NCBI RefSeq assembly: GCF_014203555.1
Contig: NZ_JACHJH010000009.1
Span: 89,756-153,755 of the forward strand
Source of the DNA: Streptomyces olivoverticillatus
Lineage (GTDB): Bacteria > Actinomycetota > Actinomycetes > Streptomycetales > Streptomycetaceae
Direction: 5' to 3'
Length of the DNA: 64,000 bases
A program made the position numbers and the translations under genes. A model generated the notes under the pieces. It was not told the DNA's origin and searched no databases. It saw only the letters and a program-made list of their open reading frames with translations. Positions 8,054 through 18,656 of the stretch are shown here, in pieces. How positions within the stretch are numbered: position 1 is the first letter of the stretch; each line of letters begins with the position of its first letter.

Positions 8054-9202
8054 ATGCCGGTCACCGAAGTTCCGCGCGGGCTCGCAGGCGTCGTCGTCAC
8101 GGACACCGCACTGGGGGACGTCCGCGGCACCGAGGGCTTCTACCACTACCGCCAGTACTCCGCCGTCGAGCTCGCCCAGAGCCGCACCTTCGAAGACGTC
8201 TGGCACCTGATGTCCCGCGGCTTCCTCCCGGACGCCGCCCAGCGCGCCGCCTTCGCCGCCGAGACCGCGGCCCTGCGCCACCTCCCCGCGGAGGTGCGCG
8301 ACGCACTGCCGGGCATCGCCCGCGCCTGTGCCGTGTCCGGACCGCTGGCCGGGCTGCGCACCGCGCTCTCCCTGCTGGGAGCCTCCGCGGGCCTGCGCCC
8401 GCTGTACGACGTCGACGCCGCCCGGCGCACCGCCGACGCGCTCGCCACCTGCGCGGCCGTCCCCACCCTGCTCACCGCCCTGCACCGGCTGGGCCAAGGG
8501 CTCGAGCCCGTCGCACCGCGCGACGACCTGCCGTATGCCGCCAACTACCTGTACATGCTCACGGGTGCGGAACCGGACGCCCGCCGAGCCCGTGCGATCG
8601 AGCGCTATCTGGTCTCCACCATCGACCACGGCTTCAACGCCTCCACCTTCACCTCCCGCGTCATCGCCTCCACCGGCGCCGATCTCGCCGCCTGCCTCTG
8701 CGGTGCCATCGGCGCGCTCTCCGGGCCGCTGCATGGTGGTGCCCCCAGCCGCGCGCTGGACACCCTCGACGCCATCGGAACGCCGGACCGCATCGGCCCC
8801 TGGGTCCGCGAACGGGTCCTGGCCGGCGACCGGATCATGGGCTTCGGCCACCCCGTCTACCGCACCGAGGACCCGCGGTCGCGGATGCTGCGGGAGATCG
8901 CCCAGGAATTCGGCGGACCGCTCGTGGAGTTCGCGGTCGAGGTCGAGCGGCAGGTCGAGGCGATCCTGGCCGAGCTCAAGCCCGGCCGGGAGCTGCACAC
9001 CAACGTGGAGTTCTACGCGGGCGTCGTCATGGAGCTGTGCGGACTGCCGCGGGAGATGTTCACCCCCACCTTCTGCTCGGCCCGCGTCGTCGGCTGGAGC
9101 GCCAATATCCTGGAGCAGGCGGAAGACACCAAGATCATCCGCCCGGCGGCCCGCTACGTCGGCCCGCCCCCGCCGCAGGCCGTGCCCGCGGTGCTCGACT
9201 GA
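8054..9202 (+). CDS. citrate synthase (single-domain)
   Basis: Type II-like citrate synthase of 382 aa, condensing acetyl-CoA (or propionyl-CoA) with oxaloacetate. The active-site histidine motifs are clear: NASTFTSRVIASTGADL, GPLHGGAPSRALDTL and MGFGHPVYRTEDPRSRML. The last carries the catalytic histidine and a substrate-binding arginine. The start is ATG 8054 after GAGGGAGA. Length matches short actinobacterial citrate/2-methylcitrate synthases. There are no prpB or prpD genes nearby, so 2-methylcitrate synthase activity is possible but unsupported. The CobW-type GTPase follows after 32 bp and is probably co-transcribed. Confidence 0.9.
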   Translation: MPVTEVPRGLAGVVVTDTALGDVRGTEGFYHYRQYSAVELAQSRTFEDVWHLMSRGFLPDAAQRAAFAAETAALRHLPAEVRDALPGIARACAVSGPLAGLRTALSLLGASAGLRPLYDVDAARRTADALATCAAVPTLLTALHRLGQGLEPVAPRDDLPYAANYLYMLTGAEPDARRARAIERYLVSTIDHGFNASTFTSRVIASTGADLAACLCGAIGALSGPLHGGAPSRALDTLDAIGTPDRIGPWVRERVLAGDRIMGFGHPVYRTEDPRSRMLREIAQEFGGPLVEFAVEVERQVEAILAELKPGRELHTNVEFYAGVVMELCGLPREMFTPTFCSARVVGWSANILEQAEDTKIIRPAARYVGPPPPQAVPAVLD

Positions 9203-9234
9203 CGCAGCCCCGACCGACGATGGAGGCGCCCGAC

Positions 9235-10287
9235 GTGGCCAGGCGACAGATACCGGTGATCGTGCTCGCGGGGTTCCTGGGGTCGGGCAAGACCACCTTG
9301 CTCAACCACCTGCTGAGCACGAGCGGAGGCACCCGGATCGGCGCCGTCGTCAACGACTTCGGCAGCATCGAGATCGATGCCATGAGCGTCGCCGGGCAGG
9401 TGGACTCCATGGTGTCGCTGGGCAACGGCTGCCTGTGCTGCGCCGTGGACTCCAGCGAGCTGGACGGCTTCCTGGACCGGCTGGCCCGCCCGGCCGCCCG
9501 CATCGACGTCATCGTCGTCGAGGCCAGCGGGCTCGCCGAGCCCCAGGAGATCATCCGGATGATCCTCGCCAGCGAGAACAAGAACATCGTCTACGGCGGT
9601 CTGGTCGAGGTGGTCGACGCGGCGGAGTTCGACCGCACCCGCGCCCGGCACCCCGAACTCGACCGGCACATCGGCATCGCCGACCTCGTGGTCCTCAACA
9701 AGGCCGACCGGGTCCAGGACGCGGCCCGGGCGAGCCTGGAGGACAGGCTCACGGAGCTGGCCCCGGGCACCCCGGTGGTCCCGGCCTCGTACGGGCGGGT
9801 GGACCCGGAGCTGCTCTTCGACTGCAAGCCGCGCGAAGACCACGTGGAGGCGATCCGCCAGCTGTCCTTCGAAGACCTCTGCCACGAGGAGGACGGAGAC
9901 GGGCACGCCGACCATCTGCACGCCGCCTACCAGAGCGTCGAGTTCGTCTCCGACGAGCCGATGCACCCGCGGCGGCTGATGGACTTCCTCGACGCCCGGC
10001 CGGCCGGCCTCTACCGCATCAAGGGCTTCGTCCACTTCGGCGTCGGCGGGCACCGCGACAAGTTCTCGCTCCATGCGGTGGGCGACTTCCTGCGGTTCTA
10101 CCGCTCGCCCTGGGCGCGTTCGGAGCCGCGCGCCACACAGCTCGTCATGATCGGCAACGGCATCGACGCCCAGGCCCTGAGCGAGGGCCTCGACGCCTGC
10201 CGATGGGGGCACCTCCCGGCGGAAGCCGGGGAGGGGCCGCAGGACGCCGACTCCATGTGGGGCGTCCTGCGGTACGCCCAGTCCTGA
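9235..10287 (+). CDS. CobW/COG0523-type GTPase
   Basis: A G3E-family GTPase of 350 aa. Walker A is GFLGSGKTTLLN at residues 13-24. The metal-binding CxCC motif reads GNGCLCCAV near residue 67. The guanine-specificity motif is VLNKAD, and a histidine-rich stretch (HEEDGDGHADHLH) precedes the CobW C-terminal domain. COG0523 members deliver zinc, cobalt or iron to target enzymes. GTG 9235 is preferred because GGAGG lies 8 bp upstream; ATG 9220 lacks a site. No Zur box was recognised. It follows the citrate synthase gene and converges on parC across a strong hairpin. Confidence 0.88.
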   Translation: MARRQIPVIVLAGFLGSGKTTLLNHLLSTSGGTRIGAVVNDFGSIEIDAMSVAGQVDSMVSLGNGCLCCAVDSSELDGFLDRLARPAARIDVIVVEASGLAEPQEIIRMILASENKNIVYGGLVEVVDAAEFDRTRARHPELDRHIGIADLVVLNKADRVQDAARASLEDRLTELAPGTPVVPASYGRVDPELLFDCKPREDHVEAIRQLSFEDLCHEEDGDGHADHLHAAYQSVEFVSDEPMHPRRLMDFLDARPAGLYRIKGFVHFGVGGHRDKFSLHAVGDFLRFYRSPWARSEPRATQLVMIGNGIDAQALSEGLDACRWGHLPAEAGEGPQDADSMWGVLRYAQS

Positions 10288-10289
10288 CA

Positions 10290-10311
10290 GGGCCCGCCCT
10301 CCGGCGGGCCC
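10290..10311. terminator. bidirectional terminator hairpin
   Basis: GGGCCCGCC and GGCGGGCCC form a perfect 9-bp stem with loop CTCC, between the convergent stops of the CobW-type gene and parC. Confidence 0.8.
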
Positions 10312-10325
10312 CAGGGCCGGGCTGC

Positions 10326-12785
<2,460 letters not shown>

Positions 12786-13015
12786 CGCGGCTGCGGCTCC
12801 TTCGATCGATTGCCGTGGTCGGGGACGACCGGGAATGACGCGGTCCATTGTGGACCGCCCCACCGACAACGCCGACCGCGACCCGTCCGGGAGCGTGAGG
12901 CGGTCCGGGAACTTCGCCAGATGTCAGCGCGCTTGCATACAGTGACAGCACTGTTCATCACGCGCGTCGGCGCGGCGAGGCATCGCGAGAAAAACGAGCG
13001 ATCGAAGGGACGTAC

Positions 13016-14371
13016 ATGCCCATGGGTCACACGGCCACGCAACAGGCCGGTTCCGGCGGCCTGACAGCGACCGAGCACCGCCTGGCCAACGGCCTGAGGG
13101 TGGTGCTCTCCGAGGACCATCTCACCCCAGTCGCGGCTGTCTGCCTCTGGTACGACGTCGGCTCGCGCCACGAGGTCAAGGGCCGCACCGGCCTCGCCCA
13201 CCTCTTCGAGCACCTGATGTTCCAGGGCTCCGCCCAGGTCAAGGGCAACGGCCACTTCGAGCTGGTGCAGAACGCCGGCGGCTCGCTCAACGGCACCACC
13301 AGCTTCGAGCGCACCAACTACTTCGAGACCATGCCCACCCACCAGGTCGAGCTGGCCCTGTGGCTGGAAGCCGACCGCATGGGCTCGCTGCTCACCGCGC
13401 TCGACGACGAGTCGATGGAGAACCAGCGCGACGTCGTCAAGAACGAGCGCCGCCAGCGGTACGACAACGTGCCGTACGGCACCGCCTTCGAGAAGCTGAC
13501 GGCCATGGCCTACCCCGACGGCCACCCGTACCACCACACGCCCATCGGTTCCATGGCCGACCTGGACGCCGCCTCCCTGGAGGACGCGCGCGCCTTCTTC
13601 CGCACCTACTACGCGCCGGGCAACGCGGTCCTGTCGGTCGTCGGCGACATCGACCCCGAGCAGACGCTCGCCTGGATCGAGAAGTACTTCGGCTCCATCC
13701 CGGCGCACGACGCCAAGCAGCCCCCGCGCGACGGCACCCTGCCGGACGTCATGGGCGAGGAGCTGCGCGAGGTCCTCCGCGAAGAGGTGCCCTCCCGCGC
13801 CCTGATGGCCGCCTACCGCCTGCCGCACGACGGCACCCGCGAGTCCGACGCCGCCGACCTGGCGCTGACCATCCTCGGCGGCGGCGAGTCCTCGCGCCTG
13901 CACAACCGCCTCGTCCGCCACGACCGCACCGCCGTGGCCGCGGGCTTCGGCCTGCTGCGGCTGGTGGGCGCCCCCTCGCTCGGCTGGCTGGACGTCAAGG
14001 CGTCCGGCGGCGCCGAGGTGCCCGACATCGAGACCGCCGTTGACGAGGAGCTGGCCCGCTTCGCCCTCGAAGGCCCCACGGCCGAGGAGATGGAGCGCGC
14101 CCAGGCCCAGCTGGAGCGCGAGTGGCTGGACCGGCTCGCCACCGTGAGCGGCCGGGCCGACGAATTCTGCCGTTTCGCCACGCTGTTCGGCGATCCGCAG
14201 CTCGCCCTCACCGCCGTCCAGCGCGTCCTGGACGTCACCCCGGAAGAGGTGCAGGCGGTCGCCAAGACCCGGCTGCACTCGCAGAACCGCGCCGTGCTGG
14301 TCTACGAGCCGACGCCCCAGTCCGACGCCGCCGCGGCCGAAGAGAACGAGGAAGAGGAGACGGCCCAGTGA
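13016..14371 (+). CDS. M16 zinc metallopeptidase, catalytic subunit
   Basis: Insulinase/processing-peptidase family, 451 aa. The inverted zinc motif HxxEH is intact as H62-L-F-E65-H66, and the distal glutamate region LEADRMGSLLTALDDESMENQRDVVKNE is present. Two M16 domains (about 20-170 and 175-420) make one half of a heterodimer, the other half being the next gene, which overlaps by four bases. No signal peptide is visible, so it is probably cytoplasmic, degrading peptides. The start ATG 13016 follows GAAGGGA. It is divergent from parC across a 230-bp region. Confidence 0.9.
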   Translation: MPMGHTATQQAGSGGLTATEHRLANGLRVVLSEDHLTPVAAVCLWYDVGSRHEVKGRTGLAHLFEHLMFQGSAQVKGNGHFELVQNAGGSLNGTTSFERTNYFETMPTHQVELALWLEADRMGSLLTALDDESMENQRDVVKNERRQRYDNVPYGTAFEKLTAMAYPDGHPYHHTPIGSMADLDAASLEDARAFFRTYYAPGNAVLSVVGDIDPEQTLAWIEKYFGSIPAHDAKQPPRDGTLPDVMGEELREVLREEVPSRALMAAYRLPHDGTRESDAADLALTILGGGESSRLHNRLVRHDRTAVAAGFGLLRLVGAPSLGWLDVKASGGAEVPDIETAVDEELARFALEGPTAEEMERAQAQLEREWLDRLATVSGRADEFCRFATLFGDPQLALTAVQRVLDVTPEEVQAVAKTRLHSQNRAVLVYEPTPQSDAAAAEENEEEETAQ

Positions 14372-15780
14372 GCGACGCCGCCGCGACCACCATGCACACC
14401 TCGGACACCGCCATGGAATTCCACCCCCAGCCCCATCCCGGCCGGCCCACCCCCTGGGCCTTCCCCGCCCCCCAGCGCGGCAATCTGGCGAACGGCCTGA
14501 CCCTGCTCCGCTGCCACCGCCCCGGCCAGCAGGTCATCGCCGTCGAAATCAGCCTCGACGCGCCCCTGGACGCCGAGCCCGAGGGCCTGGACGGGGTGGC
14601 CACGATCATGGCCCGCGCCTTCTCCGAGGGCACCGACAAGCTCACCGCCGAGGAGTTCACCGCCGAGCTCGAGCGCTGCGGCGCCACCCTGGAGGCGCAC
14701 GCCGACCACCCCGGCGTCCGCGTCTCGCTGGAGGTCCCCGCCTCCCGGCTGGCCAAGGCCCTCGGCCTGCTCGCCGACGCCCTGCGCGCCCCCGCCTTCC
14801 CGGAGAACGAGGTCGAGCGCCTCGTCCGCAACCGCCTGGACGAGATCCCGCACGAGCTGGCCAACCCCGCCCGCCGGGCGGCCATGGCGCTCGCGGCCGA
14901 GCTCTTCCCCGCCGACTCCCGGATGTCCCGCCCCCGCCAGGGCACCCTGGAGACCGTGGAGCGCATCGACGCCGCCTCGGTGCGGGCCTTCTACGACGCC
15001 CACATCCGCCCCGCCTCCGCGACCGCGGTGGTCGTCGGCGACTTCACCGGCGTCGACCTCGACCAGGCCCTCGACGCCACCCTCGGCGCCTGGACCGGCA
15101 ACGCCGCCCCGCCCCGCACCATGCCGCCGATCACGGCGGACGACACCGGCCGCGTCGTGATCGTCGACCGCCCCGGCGCCGTCCAGACCCAGCTGCTACT
15201 GGGCCGCACCGGCTCCGACCGCCACGACCGCGTCTGGCCCGCCCAGGTGCTCGGCACCTACTGCCTCGGCGGCACCCTCACCTCCCGCCTGGACCGCGTC
15301 CTGCGCGAGGAGAAGGGCTACACCTACGGCGTCCGCGCCTTCGGTCAGGTGCTGCGCTCCGGCGCCGAGGGCACCGGCGCCTCCCTGCTCGCCATCAGCG
15401 GCTCGGTGGACACCGCCTCCACCGGCCCGGCGCTCGCGGACCTGTGGACCGTACTGCGCACCCTCGCGGCCGAGGGCCTCACCGAGGCCGAGCGCGAGGC
15501 GGCCGTGCAGAACCTGGTGGGCGTCGCCCCGCTGCGCTACGAGACGGCGGCCGCCGTCGCGGGCACCCTCGCCGACCAGGTCGAGCAGCACCTGCCGGAC
15601 GACTTCCAGGCCCGGCTCTACGAACGCCTGGCCGAGACCGGCACGGTGGAGGCCACCGCGGCCGTCGTCAGCGCCTTCCCGGCCGACCGTCTGGTGACGG
15701 TGCTCGTCGGCGACGCGTCCGAAATCACCGAGCCCGTCAAGGCGCTGGGCATCGGCGAGGTGACGGTCATTACCTCCTGA
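14368..15780 (+). CDS. M16 peptidase-like protein, inactive subunit
   Basis: Paralogue of the preceding gene, 470 aa. The zinc motif is lost: where HxxEH should lie the protein reads IMARAFSEGTDKL. The C-terminal substrate-binding R/Y region is kept (LREEKGYTYGVRAF). This active/inactive division is known for bacterial M16B heterodimers. GTG 14368 overlaps the preceding TGA (GTGA) and has GAGGAG upstream, so the two are translationally coupled. Its 3' end is 30 bp from the poly-G tract. Confidence 0.88.
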   Translation: MSDAAATTMHTSDTAMEFHPQPHPGRPTPWAFPAPQRGNLANGLTLLRCHRPGQQVIAVEISLDAPLDAEPEGLDGVATIMARAFSEGTDKLTAEEFTAELERCGATLEAHADHPGVRVSLEVPASRLAKALGLLADALRAPAFPENEVERLVRNRLDEIPHELANPARRAAMALAAELFPADSRMSRPRQGTLETVERIDAASVRAFYDAHIRPASATAVVVGDFTGVDLDQALDATLGAWTGNAAPPRTMPPITADDTGRVVIVDRPGAVQTQLLLGRTGSDRHDRVWPAQVLGTYCLGGTLTSRLDRVLREEKGYTYGVRAFGQVLRSGAEGTGASLLAISGSVDTASTGPALADLWTVLRTLAAEGLTEAEREAAVQNLVGVAPLRYETAAAVAGTLADQVEQHLPDDFQARLYERLAETGTVEATAAVVSAFPADRLVTVLVGDASEITEPVKALGIGEVTVITS

Positions 15781-15810
15781 CGGAGGCTCACTCGGCATGA
15801 CAAGGGAGGC

Positions 15811-16045
<235 letters not shown>

Positions 16046-16179
16046 CTTATGTCCAATTTCGGGCAGTGGTTGCACGTTGGTCGTGTGGCGTACGTCATAA
16101 AAACCCACTTCTGTTTGCCGTTCGAATCTGACGGCGATTAGCGTCAGGGCGGCAGTCCGTCAGATCGGAGCCGCAACCG

Positions 16180-16346
16180 CGGTCCCGGACAGCCATCGCC
16201 GAGTCCCCGCGACACACGTCAATGGGGAGCCGGGGACCCACACGTCCCTGGGGTGAATCGGAGCCCTCTCGCGAGGGATCCGTAGGAGACCTTCCTGCTC
16301 CGAACCCGTCAGCTAACCCGGTAGGCGAGAAGGAAGGAAAGGATCA
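16180..16346 (+). ncRNA. ydaO/yuaA-type c-di-AMP riboswitch
   Basis: The leader of the M23 peptidase gene carries the conserved blocks of the ydaO class as seen before streptomycete cell-wall hydrolase genes: CCATCGCCGAGTCC, GGGGAGCCGGGGACCCA, TGGGGTGAATCGGAGC, and CCCGTCAGCTAACCCGGTAGGCG ahead of GAAGGAAGGA (the last blocks at 16300-16345). High c-di-AMP is expected to switch off such genes. Boundaries are approximate; the 5' limit was set by the start of the first paired block. Confidence 0.88.
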
Positions 16347-16354
16347 GCCTACTC

Positions 16355-17155
16355 ATGGCGTTCACCCGTCCCACCGGGAAGCACCGTCGTCCGAGCCGCG
16401 CCGTTCGCGTCGGTGCCAATGTGGCGGGCATAGCCACGCTCACCGCGGCCGGTGCAGTCGCCGGTGTGGCGGGCCCGGCCTTCGCCTCCGACGGCGCCCC
16501 GCACACCGAGGACACCGGCCTCACCCAGGCCATCGTCATCGGTGACGACACGGCCGACCGCGTCGACGCCCAGGCCGAGACCCAGCGCAGCGCCGCCGAC
16601 GAGGCCGCCGCCCGCCTCCAGGCCGAGACCGCCGCCAAGAAGCAGGCCGCCGACGCCAAGCGGCACGCCGACGAGGCCAAGCGCAAGGCGGACGCCGAGC
16701 GCGCCGCCAAGGAACGCGCCGCGCGCGACGAGGAGCGCAAGCGCCTCAACACCTTCGTGCTGCCCATCGAGGGCTCCTACGTCTCCACCGGCTACAAGGC
16801 CTCCAGCAGCCTGTGGTCCTCCGGCAGCCACACCGGCGTCGACTTCCACGCCGAGACGGGCACCTCCGTGCACGCGGTCGGCGCGGGCACCATCGTCGAG
16901 GCCGGCTGGGGCGGCGCCTACGGCAACAACGTCGTCATCCAGATGTCCGACGGCACCTTCACCCAGTACGGCCACCTGTCCTCCATCGACGTCTCCGTCG
17001 GACAGACCGTCACCCCCGGCCAGCAGATCGGCCTCTCCGGCGCCACTGGCAACGTCACCGGCCCGCACCTGCATTTCGAGGCCCGTACGACCGCCCAGTA
17101 CGGCTCGGACATCGACCCGGTCGCCTACCTGCGCGCGCACGGCGTCGACCTGTAA
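16355..17155 (+). CDS. secreted M23 peptidoglycan peptidase
   Basis: Lysostaphin-type endopeptidase of 266 aa that cleaves peptide cross-bridges in the cell wall. The basic N-terminus and hydrophobic stretch (ANVAGIATLTAAGAVAGVAG) form a signal peptide cut near AFAS. Residues 70-130 are an Ala/Glu/Lys-rich coiled coil. The M23 domain has zinc ligands H159 and D163 in HTGVD and the HLHFE motif near residue 241. Expression is under the c-di-AMP riboswitch just upstream, linking wall hydrolysis to the nucleotide. A terminator follows at 17195. Confidence 0.92.
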   Translation: MAFTRPTGKHRRPSRAVRVGANVAGIATLTAAGAVAGVAGPAFASDGAPHTEDTGLTQAIVIGDDTADRVDAQAETQRSAADEAAARLQAETAAKKQAADAKRHADEAKRKADAERAAKERAARDEERKRLNTFVLPIEGSYVSTGYKASSSLWSSGSHTGVDFHAETGTSVHAVGAGTIVEAGWGGAYGNNVVIQMSDGTFTQYGHLSSIDVSVGQTVTPGQQIGLSGATGNVTGPHLHFEARTTAQYGSDIDPVAYLRAHGVDL

Positions 17156-17194
17156 GCGCCGGCGGGTAAGCGCTGCCGCCCCGCTCTTTCGCGA

Positions 17195-17220
17195 AAGGCC
17201 CCGGCTCCGGCCGGGGCCTT
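17195..17220 (+). terminator. rho-independent-like terminator
   Basis: AAGGCCCCGG and CCGGGGCCTT pair perfectly over 10 bp with a CTCCGG loop, 40 bp after the M23 gene. Confidence 0.8.
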
Positions 17221-17349
17221 CGTGCTGTCCGTTGGCCAAAAAATAGCCATGGAACACCTGAGCCATCGGAAATCGCGGACGATTGCCATAGAGTCGCCCG
17301 ACAAGGTATTGGACGTCCGCGAATCGCGGGGCAATTCGGAGGTTCAGCC

Positions 17350-17367
17350 ATGCGGGCCCGTACGTGA
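17350..17367 (+). CDS. five-codon upstream ORF (MRART) before the GntR gene
   Basis: ATG 17350 has GGAGG at 17338-17342, an optimal 7-bp spacing. It reads five codons to TGA at 17365-17367, and that stop overlaps the GTG start of the GntR gene as GTGA. The regulator's own GTG is 21 bp from that ribosome site, so translation is probably coupled through this mini-ORF. Functional status is inference. Confidence 0.5.
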   Translation: MRART

Positions 17368-18083
17368 ACGGTGACGGCGAAGCGGTGCGCGAGGGCGGCC
17401 GCATTTCCACGCACGCCGTGTGCACGGCGATCCGCGACGACATCGTCGCCGGTGTCTTCCCGCCCGGCAGCCGGCTCATCGAGGAGCTGCTGGCCCGCCG
17501 CTACGGCGTCTCCCGGGTCCCGGTGCGCGAAGCGCTGCGCACCCTGGCCTCCGAGGGCTTCGTGACCACCCGCAGACATGCGGGCGCCTGCGTGGCCGAG
17601 CCCACCGAACAGGAGGCCGCGGACCTGCTCGACATCCGCGCCCTGCTGGAGCCGCTGGGCGCCGCGCGCGCCGCGCAGCGGCGCACGGAGGCGCATCTGA
17701 AGGTCCTGCGCGGCCTGGTCCGGCTCGGGCAGGAGCGGGCGCGCGCGGGCCGCATCGGCGAACTGCGCCCCCTGGGCGACTGGTTCGACGAGACGCTCGC
17801 CCAGGCCTCCGGCAGCCCCAGCCTCGCCTCACTGCTCACCCAGCTCCGGCGCAAGATCGCCTGGGTGTACGCGGCCGACCCCGCCGTGCGGCCCGTGGAA
17901 ACGTGGCAGACGTGCGGCGCCCTGGTCGACGCGGTGGCCCGCGGGGACGTCGAGCGGGCCCGCTCGCTGGCCGCCGCCCGCGCCGAGCGTTCGCCCGGGG
18001 AATTCCGGCTGCGGCGCCCGGTCCGTGCGAACCGCGTGCGGGCTCCGAAACAATCCGTAAACACCGCCGCTGCCCGTTCTTAA
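17364..18083 (+). CDS. GntR-family regulator (FadR/FCD type)
   Basis: Transcription factor of 239 aa. The winged HTH lies at about residues 13-75 (LARRYGVSRVPVREALRTLASEG) and an all-helical FCD ligand-binding domain at 85-215. FCD regulators sense organic acids or sugar acids and usually repress. GTG 17364 is the only start that retains the HTH; it lacks its own ribosome site and seems coupled to the five-codon ORF that overlaps it. Neighbours are an M23 peptidase and HPr, neither an obvious target. Confidence 0.88.
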   Translation: MNGDGEAVREGGRISTHAVCTAIRDDIVAGVFPPGSRLIEELLARRYGVSRVPVREALRTLASEGFVTTRRHAGACVAEPTEQEAADLLDIRALLEPLGAARAAQRRTEAHLKVLRGLVRLGQERARAGRIGELRPLGDWFDETLAQASGSPSLASLLTQLRRKIAWVYAADPAVRPVETWQTCGALVDAVARGDVERARSLAAARAERSPGEFRLRRPVRANRVRAPKQSVNTAAARS

Positions 18084-18165
18084 CAGCGGTCCGCTATTCC
18101 CGGGTGAATATCGCCGGGGAATAGCGCACGGGTCGCGCGGATGTCTGCCCGTGCTTGTCCACGAC

Positions 18166-18201
18166 GAAGCCGCGGCGGCCTCAATCGGCGGCCGCGGCTT
18201 C
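18166..18201. terminator. bidirectional terminator hairpin
   Basis: GAAGCCGCGG pairs with CCGCGGCTTC around GCGGCC-containing inner sequence, between the convergent GntR and ptsH genes. Confidence 0.75.
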
Positions 18202-18222
18202 ACCGCAGGTGATTCCGGTGAA

Positions 18223-18504
18223 TCAGACGGTCTCCGGGAGCTCCTCGAGCCCCTCGGCGACCAGCTTGGCAAGGCGGTCGAGCGCGACCTCGGCGCCGTC
18301 GGCCTCGGAGGCCAGGACGATCTCCTCGCCACCCTGGGCGCCCAGGCCCAGCACGGCCAGCATGGAGGCGGCGTTGACGGGGTTGCCGTCCGCCTTGGCG
18401 ATCGTGACCGGCACGCCCGAAGCGGTCGCCGCACGGACGAAGACCGAGGCGGGCCGGGCGTGCAGGCCCTCGGCCCAGCCGACGTTTACGCGGCGCTCAA
18501 CCAT
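18223..18504 (-). CDS. ptsH: HPr phosphocarrier protein of the PTS
   Basis: HPr (93 aa) passes phosphate from enzyme I to sugar-specific EIIA proteins. The active-site histidine is H15 in GLHARPAS. The serine in NAASML (S47) is in the position of the regulatory Ser46 of Firmicutes. The C-terminal helix is typical. ATG 18504 has GAAGGG upstream; an in-frame TTG at 18519 is unlikely. Enzyme I and permease genes are not in the window, as is usual for the scattered streptomycete PTS. Confidence 0.93.
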   Translation of the reverse strand: MVERRVNVGWAEGLHARPASVFVRAATASGVPVTIAKADGNPVNAASMLAVLGLGAQGGEEIVLASEADGAEVALDRLAKLVAEGLEELPETV

Positions 18505-18644
18505 GGTGATGCCCTTCAAGTCGAGAGTAGTTGTCTAGACCATTGTGGCACGGGGTGCGCAGTGCTCCGGCGCGCGCCCGCGCGAGGGCCGTCCGGCCCC
18601 GCGCACGGGGACGGACGGTGCTCCTGGCTGTCGGTGCCCCGCCG

Positions 18645-18650
18645 TACGCT
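18645..18650 (+). promoter_or_regulatory. -10 element of a leaderless transcript
   Basis: TACGCT fits TANNNT and ends 6 bp before ATG 18657; no ribosome binding site lies between. Confidence 0.6.
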
Positions 18651-18656
18651 GGCCCC

